Below are positions 1 through 8,135 of a DNA stretch of 64,000 nt, piece by piece. The translations under genes and the position numbers were made by a program. Location of the stretch: positions 24,561 through 88,560 of the forward strand of contig NZ_JPRM01000047.1 in NCBI RefSeq assembly GCF_000737695.1, in the 5' to 3' direction. Under the pieces are notes generated by a model. The model saw only the letters and a list, made by a program, of their open reading frames with translations, was not told the DNA's origin and made no database searches. Source of the DNA: Flavobacterium hydatis (GTDB lineage: Bacteria > Bacteroidota > Bacteroidia > Flavobacteriales > Flavobacteriaceae). Numbering within the stretch: position 1 is the stretch's first letter; every line of letters begins with the position of its first letter.

Positions 1-286
1 ATAATGAATCAAATTCTTTTATTTTCTTTTTATCAAGTATTCTGTCTAATCTAACAAGTTTTGTTGTGTCCTGCCGAGTATCGTCTTTAATTTTATATAG
101 AGAAATTTCTATTCTATCCATTTCATTTCGTAGCTTTTTGAAATGATTTTTGTGATACTCTAAAACTAAATGCTTTTGGTCTTTAACGTCTTGTTCTATC
201 TTTGGTTTTACAACTTCATTTTTTTTATTGCAACTACTGCAAAATATTGCAATTCCAATAATAATCACTTTTCTAAGTTTAATCAT
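1..286 (-). CDS. Small lipoprotein, C-terminus cut by window edge
   Basis: Reading leftward from the ATG at 286 there are 95 codons with no stop before the window edge, so the gene is partial. The first 20 or so residues form a lipoprotein signal (basic start MIKLRK, a run of Ile/Ala, then the lipobox FCSSC), so the product should be an inner- or outer-membrane-anchored lipoprotein. The visible mature part is lysine/aspartate-rich and looks helical, with no recognisable domain. It is followed on the same strand, about 160 bp upstream, by the end of the large glycosidase gene. Function unknown. Confidence 0.6.
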   Translation of the reverse strand, partial: MIKLRKVIIIGIAIFCSSCNKKNEVVKPKIEQDVKDQKHLVLEYHKNHFKKLRNEMDRIEISLYKIKDDTRQDTTKLVRLDRILDKKKIKEFDSL

Positions 287-443
287 ATGTATAATTAATG
301 TGTTGCAGATGTATTTTTTGTTTCAAGTTACAGCTAATTTTATATATAATAAAATAGTTTCTGTATCTCTATTTGATAGAGATACAGTTTATTAGCATGT
401 AATTGCTAATGTATAACTATTTTTTTATTAGATCGATTGCCTA

Positions 444-3400
444 TTAAAGCAGATCTTGGTAAAAGGTAATGTTACGTACATTTACAGGATCCCAGCCTCC
501 GTTGGAAATACGGTGCAATTCGATATAATAAATTCCTTCTTCCAGATGAACATCTCCCAACTGGTCGATTTGATAGTTGTTGAAATTATTACTAGTTGTA
601 GTAAATGGATATTTAATAGTTGAAACATTATTTATCACCAATTGAAATTTACCTGAATAACCGGATAGTTCGCTTTTCCAATGGTAAATACCTGCTGTAT
701 TCACTTTAACTCTCCAAGCTGGATAAGCTGCTGCATTTGTCCATCCGCCAATGTTATAATTTGGAGCATGTTCTATCACGATACCACTTCCGTGTAGTAT
801 GGCATTTTGAGCAGGAAGCACAAGCGTTCTATCTGCATTTTGATTGATAATAGGAGTTGTATCGACTGGAAGATGAATCGAAATTTGACGCACATTAACA
901 GGATCCCAACCTCCGTTTGAAATACGATGTAATTCGATGTCATAAACACCAATAGGTAAATTAACTGTTCCTATAGATAAGGTTTGATAATTAGTAAAAC
1001 CACCTGTTGAAATTGTAAACGGATAAGGTCCTTGATCTACTCCGTTTACTTTCAGAACAAACTGTCCCGAATAGCCAGATACAACAGCATCCAAAATAAA
1101 GTTTCCGGGTTGTGTAACTTCCACATGCCAAGTAGCAAATTTAGTATCATCAGTCCATCCGCCAAGATTATAAAGGGGACCATTTTCGATACTGAGTCCA
1201 CTTACAATAGCATCGACAGCATTCAGATTAAGTGTGCCATCTTTGAATTGCTTAACAAAGTTGATTAGTATATCTATAATTCCTGACATTTCTAAGACAA
1301 TCGTTGTACTAATACTATCTATAGGGTTGGCAGGTACTGGAATAATATATCCCGAAGCATTTTCATTAGGCGCTATATTCAGTGCTGTTTTGGTAGTATC
1401 GGCAAGAAAATAGGCTTTAACAATGCTACCTTCACGAAGGCTAGGAACAACTAAATTTCCATTTTCGGGCCAATTATCAGTAAATACATGTAGGTATAGG
1501 TATTGAGTTCCGTCTATAATTTTTCGGGTAGCTCGTCCCCAAGGCAATTGCTTTGTGTATGGACTTGGATCTGCTTTCTCGATAGCCGTTTTATTTATAA
1601 TCATCCAAGCTGCAAAACCATCAAGTCTGTTTATAGCTTGTGGAGGGAATGTTCCGTCTCCTTCAGGACCAATGTTGAGCAAGAAATTACCTCCTTTACT
1701 CACAATATCAATCAATTTTTGAAGCAAATCTGTTTCTGTTTTCCAGCGCGGGTCGTATGCATCATATCCCCAATTATCATTCATGGTCATACATGTTTCC
1801 CAATCTGTTCCATTCCCGTTAGGTGGCATACTAGGAATGTTTTGTTCAGGAGTAGCATAGTCTCCAGTCAAACCATCTTCCATTCGGTTATTGAATATCA
1901 AGCGGTCTGATCCGGGGATGTTTTTTATTGCCTTCATCATTCGGTAGCGGAATTCGGGTGTGCTACCGCCTCCCATATCCCACCAAAGTAAGTCAACACC
2001 ATAATCGTTAATCATGGTCTGGATATGAGGTATTACAATGGTATCAGTATATGTTGCTTGATCCTCATAAGAAGCCTCATGACTTGGTGTCGTATTTTGA
2101 GGAATCCATCCCATTCCTCCCGGATTCATCCAGTCCAGACATTGCGAATAATAAAACCCAATTTTTAATCCTGCAGCATGAGCTACAGTGACCAGATTTT
2201 TTAAAACATCGGCTGTAATATTGGTATCATCCTGAATATTGTATCCTACGTGATGGGTATGCATCAAGGCAAAACCTTCGTGATGTTTGGCAGTAATAAC
2301 AATATATTTCATGCCAGCATCTTTTGCCATTCTTACCCATTCGGTTGCATCAAAGTTTTGTGCTGTAAAGTTTTGCTGCCAGCGTGATTTGTATTCGACT
2401 CTGGGAATTTGAGCTGCAAACATAATCCACTCGGCATATTGACCGCGTTGGTAAGGTTCTCCTGTAGAAGGATCGATTTTAATAGTTCCATCAGGATTGA
2501 TCCATTCAGGACGATAAGCAGAATAGTAATCTTTCATCCAGTAATCAGGCCCTGTATACGGACCGGATTTCATTAAAGTTGGTCCTTTATAAAATCCTGC
2601 AAGTCCAGCGTAAGCACCCCAATGCAAGAATAGTCCAAAACCAGCTTCACGCCACCAGGCCATTCTTGCGTCTTTATGGGCTTTTGTTTCCAGCGTTGCC
2701 ACATAAAGATTATTACTGAGTTTTGTAAAAAGATTTTGGTTGTCATCTCGTCCTCTTACCGAGAAAAAGTAAATATCAAAAGCATTCAGGTTATGAATGG
2801 TGATCGAAGTATGGGCAACATTTTGATGAAAAATACCTTCTTTAAACACATCATACGAAGTGATTCCGGGAAGTTCATCCCACGATAAAGTAATTGAATC
2901 TGTTTGTATATCAGTTGCTACAAGTTCTTTAGGATTGTTATTGTAAAAAGGATCAATATCAATTTCGGTATCGCTAAAAGTTAAATTATCAATGTATACA
3001 ATATCTCCAATGGCACGATTATCAGTAAAATCGGGCTGAATACCAAAAGCCGAGATATCTTTTACTTTATTCGTTAATAAATCAAAGACTGCAACTCCCC
3101 ATTCGTTTACTTTATCTAATGGACTTTGTGACATGAATTCAGTTGAAATATTAAGTCTAATCTGAGAATTCGGATTATTGCGATAATACTTCATGTACAA
3201 ATACTTATACTCTGTGAGAGGCTGATTCAGCGTACAGTAAAATCCTGCCCATTTAGCGGTATTATCTGTCCGTTTAAATTTCAGGACTTTATTACTTTGG
3301 TTAGATCCTGTTTTATCTGGATTATCTACCACCGTAATTTGCATATCGCGAGCAGGGTTTATGTTTATTTTATCTGTAAAGTTAATTTGTCCATTTTCAA

Positions 3401-4712
3401 AATTATCAATTATGAGAGGCTCTCTAATTATTGGACGAGGATAATAATCTGGTTTAAAGTTCAGTTTACCAAGAGCGGTCTGAATTTCGGGAGCCGACAT
3501 AAAGTAATCCCAAAGCAAACCCGAGCGGTAATTTTCGATCATACAAATAATCGGACCTTGATCGATAGCAAGATAACTACCATCGACCCAATTGACAGTT
3601 TCATTAAAAGAGTCTATAAATCCTGCTTTTTCGTTCCAGATTTTTGTTCCCAATTTTTCATAAAAATACCTTAGAGCGGCTAATGATTCTTTCGGAGTAT
3701 AGGGCATTGATGATATGGCTGCGGTTGGAGCAATTACTCCCTTGTCGTTTCCGGGTGAGTGGGCGCTGTAACTTATATTTCCATCAGAGGCAGTTAATCC
3801 CCAAGCTTTGTTCTCGCCATATCCTTTATATCCTAGCGGATTTTGTTCGCAATAGGCTCTGTTTATTAGTGTGTGAGCTACATTTTGCTGAAAATAATTT
3901 ACATCATTATAAGTATCTCTCAAATTTTTAGGGTTGAATCCCAGAAATGAATAATGAGCAAAAAATAGAGGTCCACCTTTTGCATTTCCGTTACCGATAG
4001 GAAGTGTAATATCATAAAACTTTTGATTCTTGGTTTTATACGTACCACCAGATGACCAGCCACTTTGCCACAAACTAGGGTCGATGGCATGAGTTGGGGA
4101 AGCAATTGCCAAGAGGTAGGTAATCATACATTCGTTCCAACCAACAACTTGTAATTTGAGTGTATTTTGTAACGCATTATCGCAATGCCAGTACAACTTA
4201 TTAGAACCAAATGTAAAGTAATTCCAGTCGACATTGTTCCAAAGTATATTAATCTTAATAACAAGAGCCTGTTCTATTAATGTAGGTTGGTTAAAATACT
4301 GACGTGCCGTAATCAAGCCCTGCATCATATAGGAGGTTTCGACCAAATCACCACCATTATCGTTTGTGCTAAACGGAATTGTTTCACCCGTATTTCCATT
4401 AATCCAATGAGCAAAAGCTCCTTTGTAATTAGTAGCGGAGTTGGTTAAGAAATCGACAATTTTTTCAATACGCTGACGACCTTGCTCTCTGGTTATAAAT
4501 CCTCTCTCTATGCCTACTAAAATAGCCATTACTCCAAATCCAGAACCGCCTGAGGTAACGGTATTTCCAGCTGTTCCCGAAACAGGAATGCGTTCGTGTG
4601 CCATTCCTGAACTTGATGCATTATCCCAAAAGTATTTAAACGTGTATTGTTGCGTTTTGGTAAGCAACTGTTCATCCGTAAGCGTAGGTGTTACTAAAGC
4701 AGATTCTTTCAT
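444..4712 (-). CDS. Multidomain glycosidase: GH144-like + FN3 + GH29 alpha-L-fucosidase-like + two C-terminal CBM-like repeats
   Basis: A 1422-residue protein. Residues ~10-430 match the glycoamylase/GH144 family (FKYFWD near the start, family of endo-beta-1,2-glucanases). Residues ~435-585 look like a beta-sandwich carbohydrate-binding module. Residues ~595-680 form a fibronectin III domain (SITLSWDELPG). Residues ~690-1110 resemble GH29 alpha-L-fucosidase (FGLFLHWG, KHHEGFAL, LLWWDMGG with D912 as the probable nucleophile). The end holds two tandem ~130-residue modules, each finishing in GGWDPVNVR. The start codon is preceded by an in-frame stop about 15 bp upstream, so no longer start is available, yet no signal peptide is visible and no type IX C-terminal signal is present. 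This is unusual for a polysaccharide-degrading enzyme. The substrate is unknown; a fucosylated beta-glucan would fit both domains, but this is inference. Confidence 0.8.
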   Translation of the reverse strand: MKESALVTPTLTDEQLLTKTQQYTFKYFWDNASSSGMAHERIPVSGTAGNTVTSGGSGFGVMAILVGIERGFITREQGRQRIEKIVDFLTNSATNYKGAFAHWINGNTGETIPFSTNDNGGDLVETSYMMQGLITARQYFNQPTLIEQALVIKINILWNNVDWNYFTFGSNKLYWHCDNALQNTLKLQVVGWNECMITYLLAIASPTHAIDPSLWQSGWSSGGTYKTKNQKFYDITLPIGNGNAKGGPLFFAHYSFLGFNPKNLRDTYNDVNYFQQNVAHTLINRAYCEQNPLGYKGYGENKAWGLTASDGNISYSAHSPGNDKGVIAPTAAISSMPYTPKESLAALRYFYEKLGTKIWNEKAGFIDSFNETVNWVDGSYLAIDQGPIICMIENYRSGLLWDYFMSAPEIQTALGKLNFKPDYYPRPIIREPLIIDNFENGQINFTDKININPARDMQITVVDNPDKTGSNQSNKVLKFKRTDNTAKWAGFYCTLNQPLTEYKYLYMKYYRNNPNSQIRLNISTEFMSQSPLDKVNEWGVAVFDLLTNKVKDISAFGIQPDFTDNRAIGDIVYIDNLTFSDTEIDIDPFYNNNPKELVATDIQTDSITLSWDELPGITSYDVFKEGIFHQNVAHTSITIHNLNAFDIYFFSVRGRDDNQNLFTKLSNNLYVATLETKAHKDARMAWWREAGFGLFLHWGAYAGLAGFYKGPTLMKSGPYTGPDYWMKDYYSAYRPEWINPDGTIKIDPSTGEPYQRGQYAEWIMFAAQIPRVEYKSRWQQNFTAQNFDATEWVRMAKDAGMKYIVITAKHHEGFALMHTHHVGYNIQDDTNITADVLKNLVTVAHAAGLKIGFYYSQCLDWMNPGGMGWIPQNTTPSHEASYEDQATYTDTIVIPHIQTMINDYGVDLLWWDMGGGSTPEFRYRMMKAIKNIPGSDRLIFNNRMEDGLTGDYATPEQNIPSMPPNGNGTDWETCMTMNDNWGYDAYDPRWKTETDLLQKLIDIVSKGGNFLLNIGPEGDGTFPPQAINRLDGFAAWMIINKTAIEKADPSPYTKQLPWGRATRKIIDGTQYLYLHVFTDNWPENGNLVVPSLREGSIVKAYFLADTTKTALNIAPNENASGYIIPVPANPIDSISTTIVLEMSGIIDILINFVKQFKDGTLNLNAVDAIVSGLSIENGPLYNLGGWTDDTKFATWHVEVTQPGNFILDAVVSGYSGQFVLKVNGVDQGPYPFTISTGGFTNYQTLSIGTVNLPIGVYDIELHRISNGGWDPVNVRQISIHLPVDTTPIINQNADRTLVLPAQNAILHGSGIVIEHAPNYNIGGWTNAAAYPAWRVKVNTAGIYHWKSELSGYSGKFQLVINNVSTIKYPFTTTSNNFNNYQIDQLGDVHLEEGIYYIELHRISNGGWDPVNVRNITFYQDLL

Positions 4713-5213
4713 AAGATTAATTAATTTTTAGGTTATAAATAATAGTAAGGAAAGCGGTGTGGTATTGTCAATTTTCAAACAACTCGTATAAAATAACTTA
4801 TATCCTGTTGTAGATGATATTGTAATGGGGAATCCTGATAGCTTATTAGAAACTAAACGCTTATGGTTTTATGTATTTGAAAATCAATACAATACGAATG
4901 TATCGATTATTATTGAATAACACAGTATGAAAAATATTATTTATTTAATTTATTTATTTATTTATTCTGTGATGATCTATTTATCTTTAAATTGTTTTCT
5001 TTTTTATTTCAAGAAATTGTTTGGAGTAATAGTATCTTGTAGGTAATCAAACTATGTCTTATTTTGTCATAAATAAGGCTATGGATAAATTCTCTATTAT
5101 CTGCTTTTCTATAAGTTTGTGAAAAATAAATTATTGATTATTAGTTGAGTGTGTTTTTTTTTTGAATAGATGAAGTGTTAATTTGGAAAGGTAAATTGTG
5201 AAAAATAAAATTT
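4713..5213. other. Gene-poor AT-rich spacer between divergent genes
   Basis: A 500-bp, very AT-rich stretch between the leftward glycosidase gene and the rightward small-gene block. It contains a TTTA-rich low-complexity run near 4935-4970 and a TAAGTTTG sequence at 5112-5119 that fits the flavobacterial -7 box and could serve the gene at 5214. Nothing else is supportable here. Confidence 0.4.
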
Positions 5214-5471
5214 ATGAAAGCTAATTTTTTTCAAATTATAATTATTGGAGTTTTATATTTATTGTCGACTCTTTTGTATAGTGTTTTTTTTGGATTTCCT
5301 CCCTTTAATCATGGTTTAGTAATTGGGTATCCTGCAATATATTATCAGTTTTATGTTTCTGAAGGATATAGACAATTTGGTTTTACAGGAATTGGTAATC
5401 TAATGGTAAATTGCGCTGTAATTCTTTTTGTATTTTTTATTTTTAAGTTTTTAAAACTAAGTAATAAATGA
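5214..5471 (+). CDS. Small two-helix membrane protein, unknown function
   Basis: An 85-residue protein with one hydrophobic segment at about residues 5-27 and another at about 63-80, joined by a Gly/Pro/Tyr-rich loop (FGFPPFNHG). No known family recognised. The stop codon overlaps the ATG of the next gene by 4 bp (ATGA), which indicates translational coupling and supports both genes being real. It belongs to a block of short, AT-rich genes of unknown function. Confidence 0.55.
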   Translation: MKANFFQIIIIGVLYLLSTLLYSVFFGFPPFNHGLVIGYPAIYYQFYVSEGYRQFGFTGIGNLMVNCAVILFVFFIFKFLKLSNK

Positions 5472-5830
5472 AAAGAAGTTTTATTATACTGCTGTTAATT
5501 TTAATGAATCTAGTCATCATTTTTTATATTGACTATAAGATAAATTTACCCGATTTAGATTATTACCACGGGAAAGACGGTGGGATAATTGTAAGATTTC
5601 AAGTAACTATCGTTATGAGTGTTATCTATTTTTTTATCATGAGTAAAAAGAATAAAATTATATATGCTATTTATGGATTAATCATTGGGATATTATCAAT
5701 GGTTATTTGTTATTTGACTCTAGCAAAGTTTACAAAATTGGATGATGTTTTTTATCAATTAATTGCAACTATAGTTTTTATTTCGGTATTTCATTTTATT
5801 GAAAAAATAAATACGGTTCATAAGGCATAA
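5468..5830 (+). CDS. Small four-helix membrane protein, unknown function
   Basis: A 120-residue, very hydrophobic protein with about four membrane segments (residues ~5-22, 44-60, 65-86, 95-112) and short charged loops. Its ATG overlaps the preceding stop by 4 bp, so the two small membrane proteins are probably made together and may form a complex. No family was recognised. The role is unknown. Confidence 0.55.
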   Translation: MKRSFIILLLILMNLVIIFYIDYKINLPDLDYYHGKDGGIIVRFQVTIVMSVIYFFIMSKKNKIIYAIYGLIIGILSMVICYLTLAKFTKLDDVFYQLIATIVFISVFHFIEKINTVHKA

Positions 5831-5881
5831 GTAGAGTGATAAAAGGAATGAGGCTAAATATTTAAGAAATAAAATTTTAAA

Positions 5882-6205
5882 ATGGAAAATAATACAATAC
5901 TAGAAAATATTGATTTAATTCAATATGTATCAAAAAGACCAGCAATGTTTTCTATTCATAATGTAGAATCTTTTTTTATCTTTTTTAGAGGATATTCAAG
6001 CGGTAAAAGTGATTCAATAGTCTATGATTTTTTTGAGTCTTTTGGTAATTTTATTCATGAAAAATTTGCGGAAGATGGGTTGAAAAATATTGACCCTGAA
6101 AGAATTATTAGACTTTATAGTGCTAATGATAGCTACTCTTTGGAACTTTTAAGAAATTTGATAGAAGAATTTATGGAGTCTGATGTAATAAAGGATAAAG
6201 TTTAA
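5882..6205 (+). CDS. Small acidic cytoplasmic protein, possibly immunity-protein-like
   Basis: A 107-residue soluble protein without signal peptide. The N-terminal motif VSKRPAMF followed by FFIFFRGYSSG resembles the RPGMY...GY pattern seen in short polymorphic-toxin immunity-type proteins of Bacteroidetes, but the match is only by eye. It is rich in Phe, Glu and Asp and predicted mostly helical. No toxin gene is visible beside it. It follows the two membrane proteins by 51 bp and may share their transcript. Function uncertain. Confidence 0.5.
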   Translation: MENNTILENIDLIQYVSKRPAMFSIHNVESFFIFFRGYSSGKSDSIVYDFFESFGNFIHEKFAEDGLKNIDPERIIRLYSANDSYSLELLRNLIEEFMESDVIKDKV

Positions 6206-6385
6206 TTTCATTATCAAAAAGTTAATCTTTAGATTGTCTTTTTGGTAATATCCCAGATTAGAATATTTTATAAAAACTATTAAGATTTATGTCTTTGACT
6301 TTCTTTAATCGCTCAGAAATATCGTCTGATTATATGTGGAAATTATTTTACGAATAATTTAAAATTAAAATAAAGAGAATAATTA

Positions 6386-6586
6386 ATGAAAATCATAATT
6401 AATATTGCCTTGGTATTGTTTTACACCTTGCTTGTATTTTTTGCCGTAATTTGGTTTCTTGCTCATGGTTCAGGTCACGAAATACCACTCGAAACAGATT
6501 TAAGTATAGCAGGATTTATAGTATTAGATATTCTAGTAATACTAGTTTTGAGATTTGCTAAAAAAAGGATTTCAAAAGATGAATAA
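6386..6586 (+). CDS. Small two-helix membrane protein, unknown function
   Basis: A 66-residue protein with hydrophobic helices at about residues 5-27 and 40-58, separated by a short polar loop containing GSGHE and ETD, and a basic C-terminus (KKRISKDE) that should stay in the cytoplasm. No family recognised. It lies 180 bp after the immunity-like gene and 69 bp before a lipoprotein gene on the same strand. Confidence 0.5.
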   Translation: MKIIINIALVLFYTLLVFFAVIWFLAHGSGHEIPLETDLSIAGFIVLDILVILVLRFAKKRISKDE

Positions 6587-6655
6587 ATTTAATGATTTTG
6601 TATTCAGTTAACCAATGAAATACACCAACTGGAATTCACGAAAACAATTAAAAAT

Positions 6656-7042
6656 ATGAAGAATTTATATTTAATTATTTTGTTAGGAATTATAACGGGT
6701 TGTTCTTCTAAAATTGATGAAAATCAAATAATAGGAAAGTACGAAATAGATAAATTTGTAATAAGAGATTCATTAGTTAAAGTTGAAGAATATAGATTGT
6801 TATTATTAAATCGAGACAAAACTTTTGAGCTAAAGAATTATGATAAAAAAGAAAGTTCTAAAGGTACTTGGAAAGCTGAAAAAACTATGAATGATAACGG
6901 AATTATCATAGAGTTTAGTTTCTTAAATCGAAAAATAGAAGGAAAATTAAATGGTAGTAGTAACATAATTACTTTTAATCATCCAAATGATTTGTACTTA
7001 GGGAAGTATAGTCATTTACTCTACGTAAAACTAAATAAGTAG
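6656..7042 (+). CDS. Small lipoprotein with lipocalin-like beta pattern, unknown function
   Basis: A 128-residue protein with a clear SPII signal (MKNLYLIILLGIITGC, lipidated Cys16). The mature part alternates short beta-like strands with the pattern IIGKYEIDKF ... RDKTFEL ... GTWKAE, which resembles the small lipocalin-like/META-like lipoproteins of Bacteroidetes that measure 'Xaa-G-x-W' strands. No specific function can be assigned. The gene runs convergently into the beta-lactamase gene, with only 8 bp between their stops. Confidence 0.6.
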   Translation: MKNLYLIILLGIITGCSSKIDENQIIGKYEIDKFVIRDSLVKVEEYRLLLLNRDKTFELKNYDKKESSKGTWKAEKTMNDNGIIIEFSFLNRKIEGKLNGSSNIITFNHPNDLYLGKYSHLLYVKLNK

Positions 7043-7050
7043 GGAATAGG

Positions 7051-7914
7051 TTAAGGTTGTATAATCCTCAAATCCCTAAACACAGACTTAGTGATATCTT
7101 TTCGGCAAGGACCGAAATTAGTACTATTTAATTTTCTGTCTTGTATAAGGCGTGTTGCAAAAAAGTAAGTTCCGTTTTTATTCTCGATATAACCAACCCA
7201 CCAACCCGTATTGATTCCGTTTTCTCTAGTCCAACCCGTTTTAGAGTGAATAGTATATTCCGTATTTTGTTCAGTTATCATTACCTTTTTTACTATTTCG
7301 ATGTTTCGTTTAGAAAAAGGAAGATTTCCTTCGTAAAGTCTTTTAAGAAATTCAACTTGATTGATTGGCGAAATTCCGAAAGCACCAAAATTCCAGAAGT
7401 CAGCATCTGTTTGTGAGAGGTCTAGATTACCGTAATTACAAAGCGTTAAATATTTTTTGTAATTGGCCTTACCAATCTTTTTCGCTAATTCTATAAATGC
7501 CCATCCTGCCGAAACTTCAAAAGCTTCTTTTACCGTTATATCGTGGTAAATACTTGGTCGGAAATCATATTTTATAGTATCAGTACTTCCTGGCCATTTT
7601 ACTATCTCATTCTCGCTGGCAATGGTTTTTGTTTCTAATGCAATAAGAAGATTAATAATCTTAAATGTAGATGCTGGTAAGGTTTCTTTTCTTGTAGTAG
7701 TTGTGTCAGATAAAATCCAAGTATGGTTGTTATTATCATAAACAGCAATTGAGCCTTCGGCATTGCAATTATCAAAATGTTTTTTAAAATCCTCACGTAT
7801 CAGAACTTTATCACTATTTGATGTAATTGAGGAATTGTCTTTTTTCTTGTTTGAAGAACAAGAGAAAAGAAGTCCGATAAATACAAATCCAAAGAATAAT
7901 TGTTTCAATTTCAT
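7051..7914 (-). CDS. Class D (OXA-type) beta-lactamase, lipoprotein
   Basis: A 287-residue serine beta-lactamase. A lipoprotein signal ends at Cys19 (LLFSC). The class D landmarks are present in order: S82-T-F-K85 (nucleophile, and the Lys that is carboxylated in OXA enzymes), Y161-G-N163, and K225-T-G. The S-x-V motif position reads S135-A-G137, so the usual Val is Gly. The FWNFGAFGISPINQVEFL stretch is typical of the family. The enzyme is expected to hydrolyse beta-lactams in the periplasm. A penicillin-recognising enzyme with another role is possible, since a sequence cannot give the spectrum. It lies beside the peptidoglycan-recycling locus on the same strand, 221 bp from the nagX-like gene, separated by a palindrome. 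Confidence 0.88.
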   Translation of the reverse strand: MKLKQLFFGFVFIGLLFSCSSNKKKDNSSITSNSDKVLIREDFKKHFDNCNAEGSIAVYDNNNHTWILSDTTTTRKETLPASTFKIINLLIALETKTIASENEIVKWPGSTDTIKYDFRPSIYHDITVKEAFEVSAGWAFIELAKKIGKANYKKYLTLCNYGNLDLSQTDADFWNFGAFGISPINQVEFLKRLYEGNLPFSKRNIEIVKKVMITEQNTEYTIHSKTGWTRENGINTGWWVGYIENKNGTYFFATRLIQDRKLNSTNFGPCRKDITKSVFRDLRIIQP

Positions 7915-8045
7915 TTTGATGCTTTAAAATGTGTTCATGACTATTTTTTAGCCACAGATTAAAATAATTTTGTGGATTTCTTTATAAAAAGGTTTGCCAC
8001 AAATTACACAGATTTACACTAATGTTTTATGTCAATTGAACATAG

Positions 8046-8068
8046 TGAATATTCAATTTGAATATTCA
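8046..8068. repeat. 23-bp perfect palindrome upstream of the beta-lactamase gene
   Basis: TGAATATTCAA and its exact reverse complement are separated by a single T. It lies between the nagX-like gene and the beta-lactamase gene, about 130 bp upstream of the latter, in a 221-bp spacer that also holds a degenerate 'gccacaaattacac' repeat. It could be an operator or a weak terminator hairpin without a T-tract; the sequence does not decide. Confidence 0.5.
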
Positions 8069-8135
8069 GATTTGTGAAAACTTGTGTAATTCATGGCGCC
8101 CCCAAAAAAACTAAAAAAAAAATTTACTGTATATT

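Noticed and set aside
1032..3931. Plus-strand frames inside the GH144/GH29 gene (1032-1268, 1503-1910, 2676-2888, 3297-3674, 3644-3931)
   Set aside because: Antisense shadows of a gene with clear conserved domains on the other strand.
4927..5046. A 39-codon hydrophobic reading frame starting MKNIIYLIYL
   Set aside because: It falls in an AT-rich low-complexity stretch where any frame encodes Ile/Leu/Phe/Tyr, and no separate evidence supports it.
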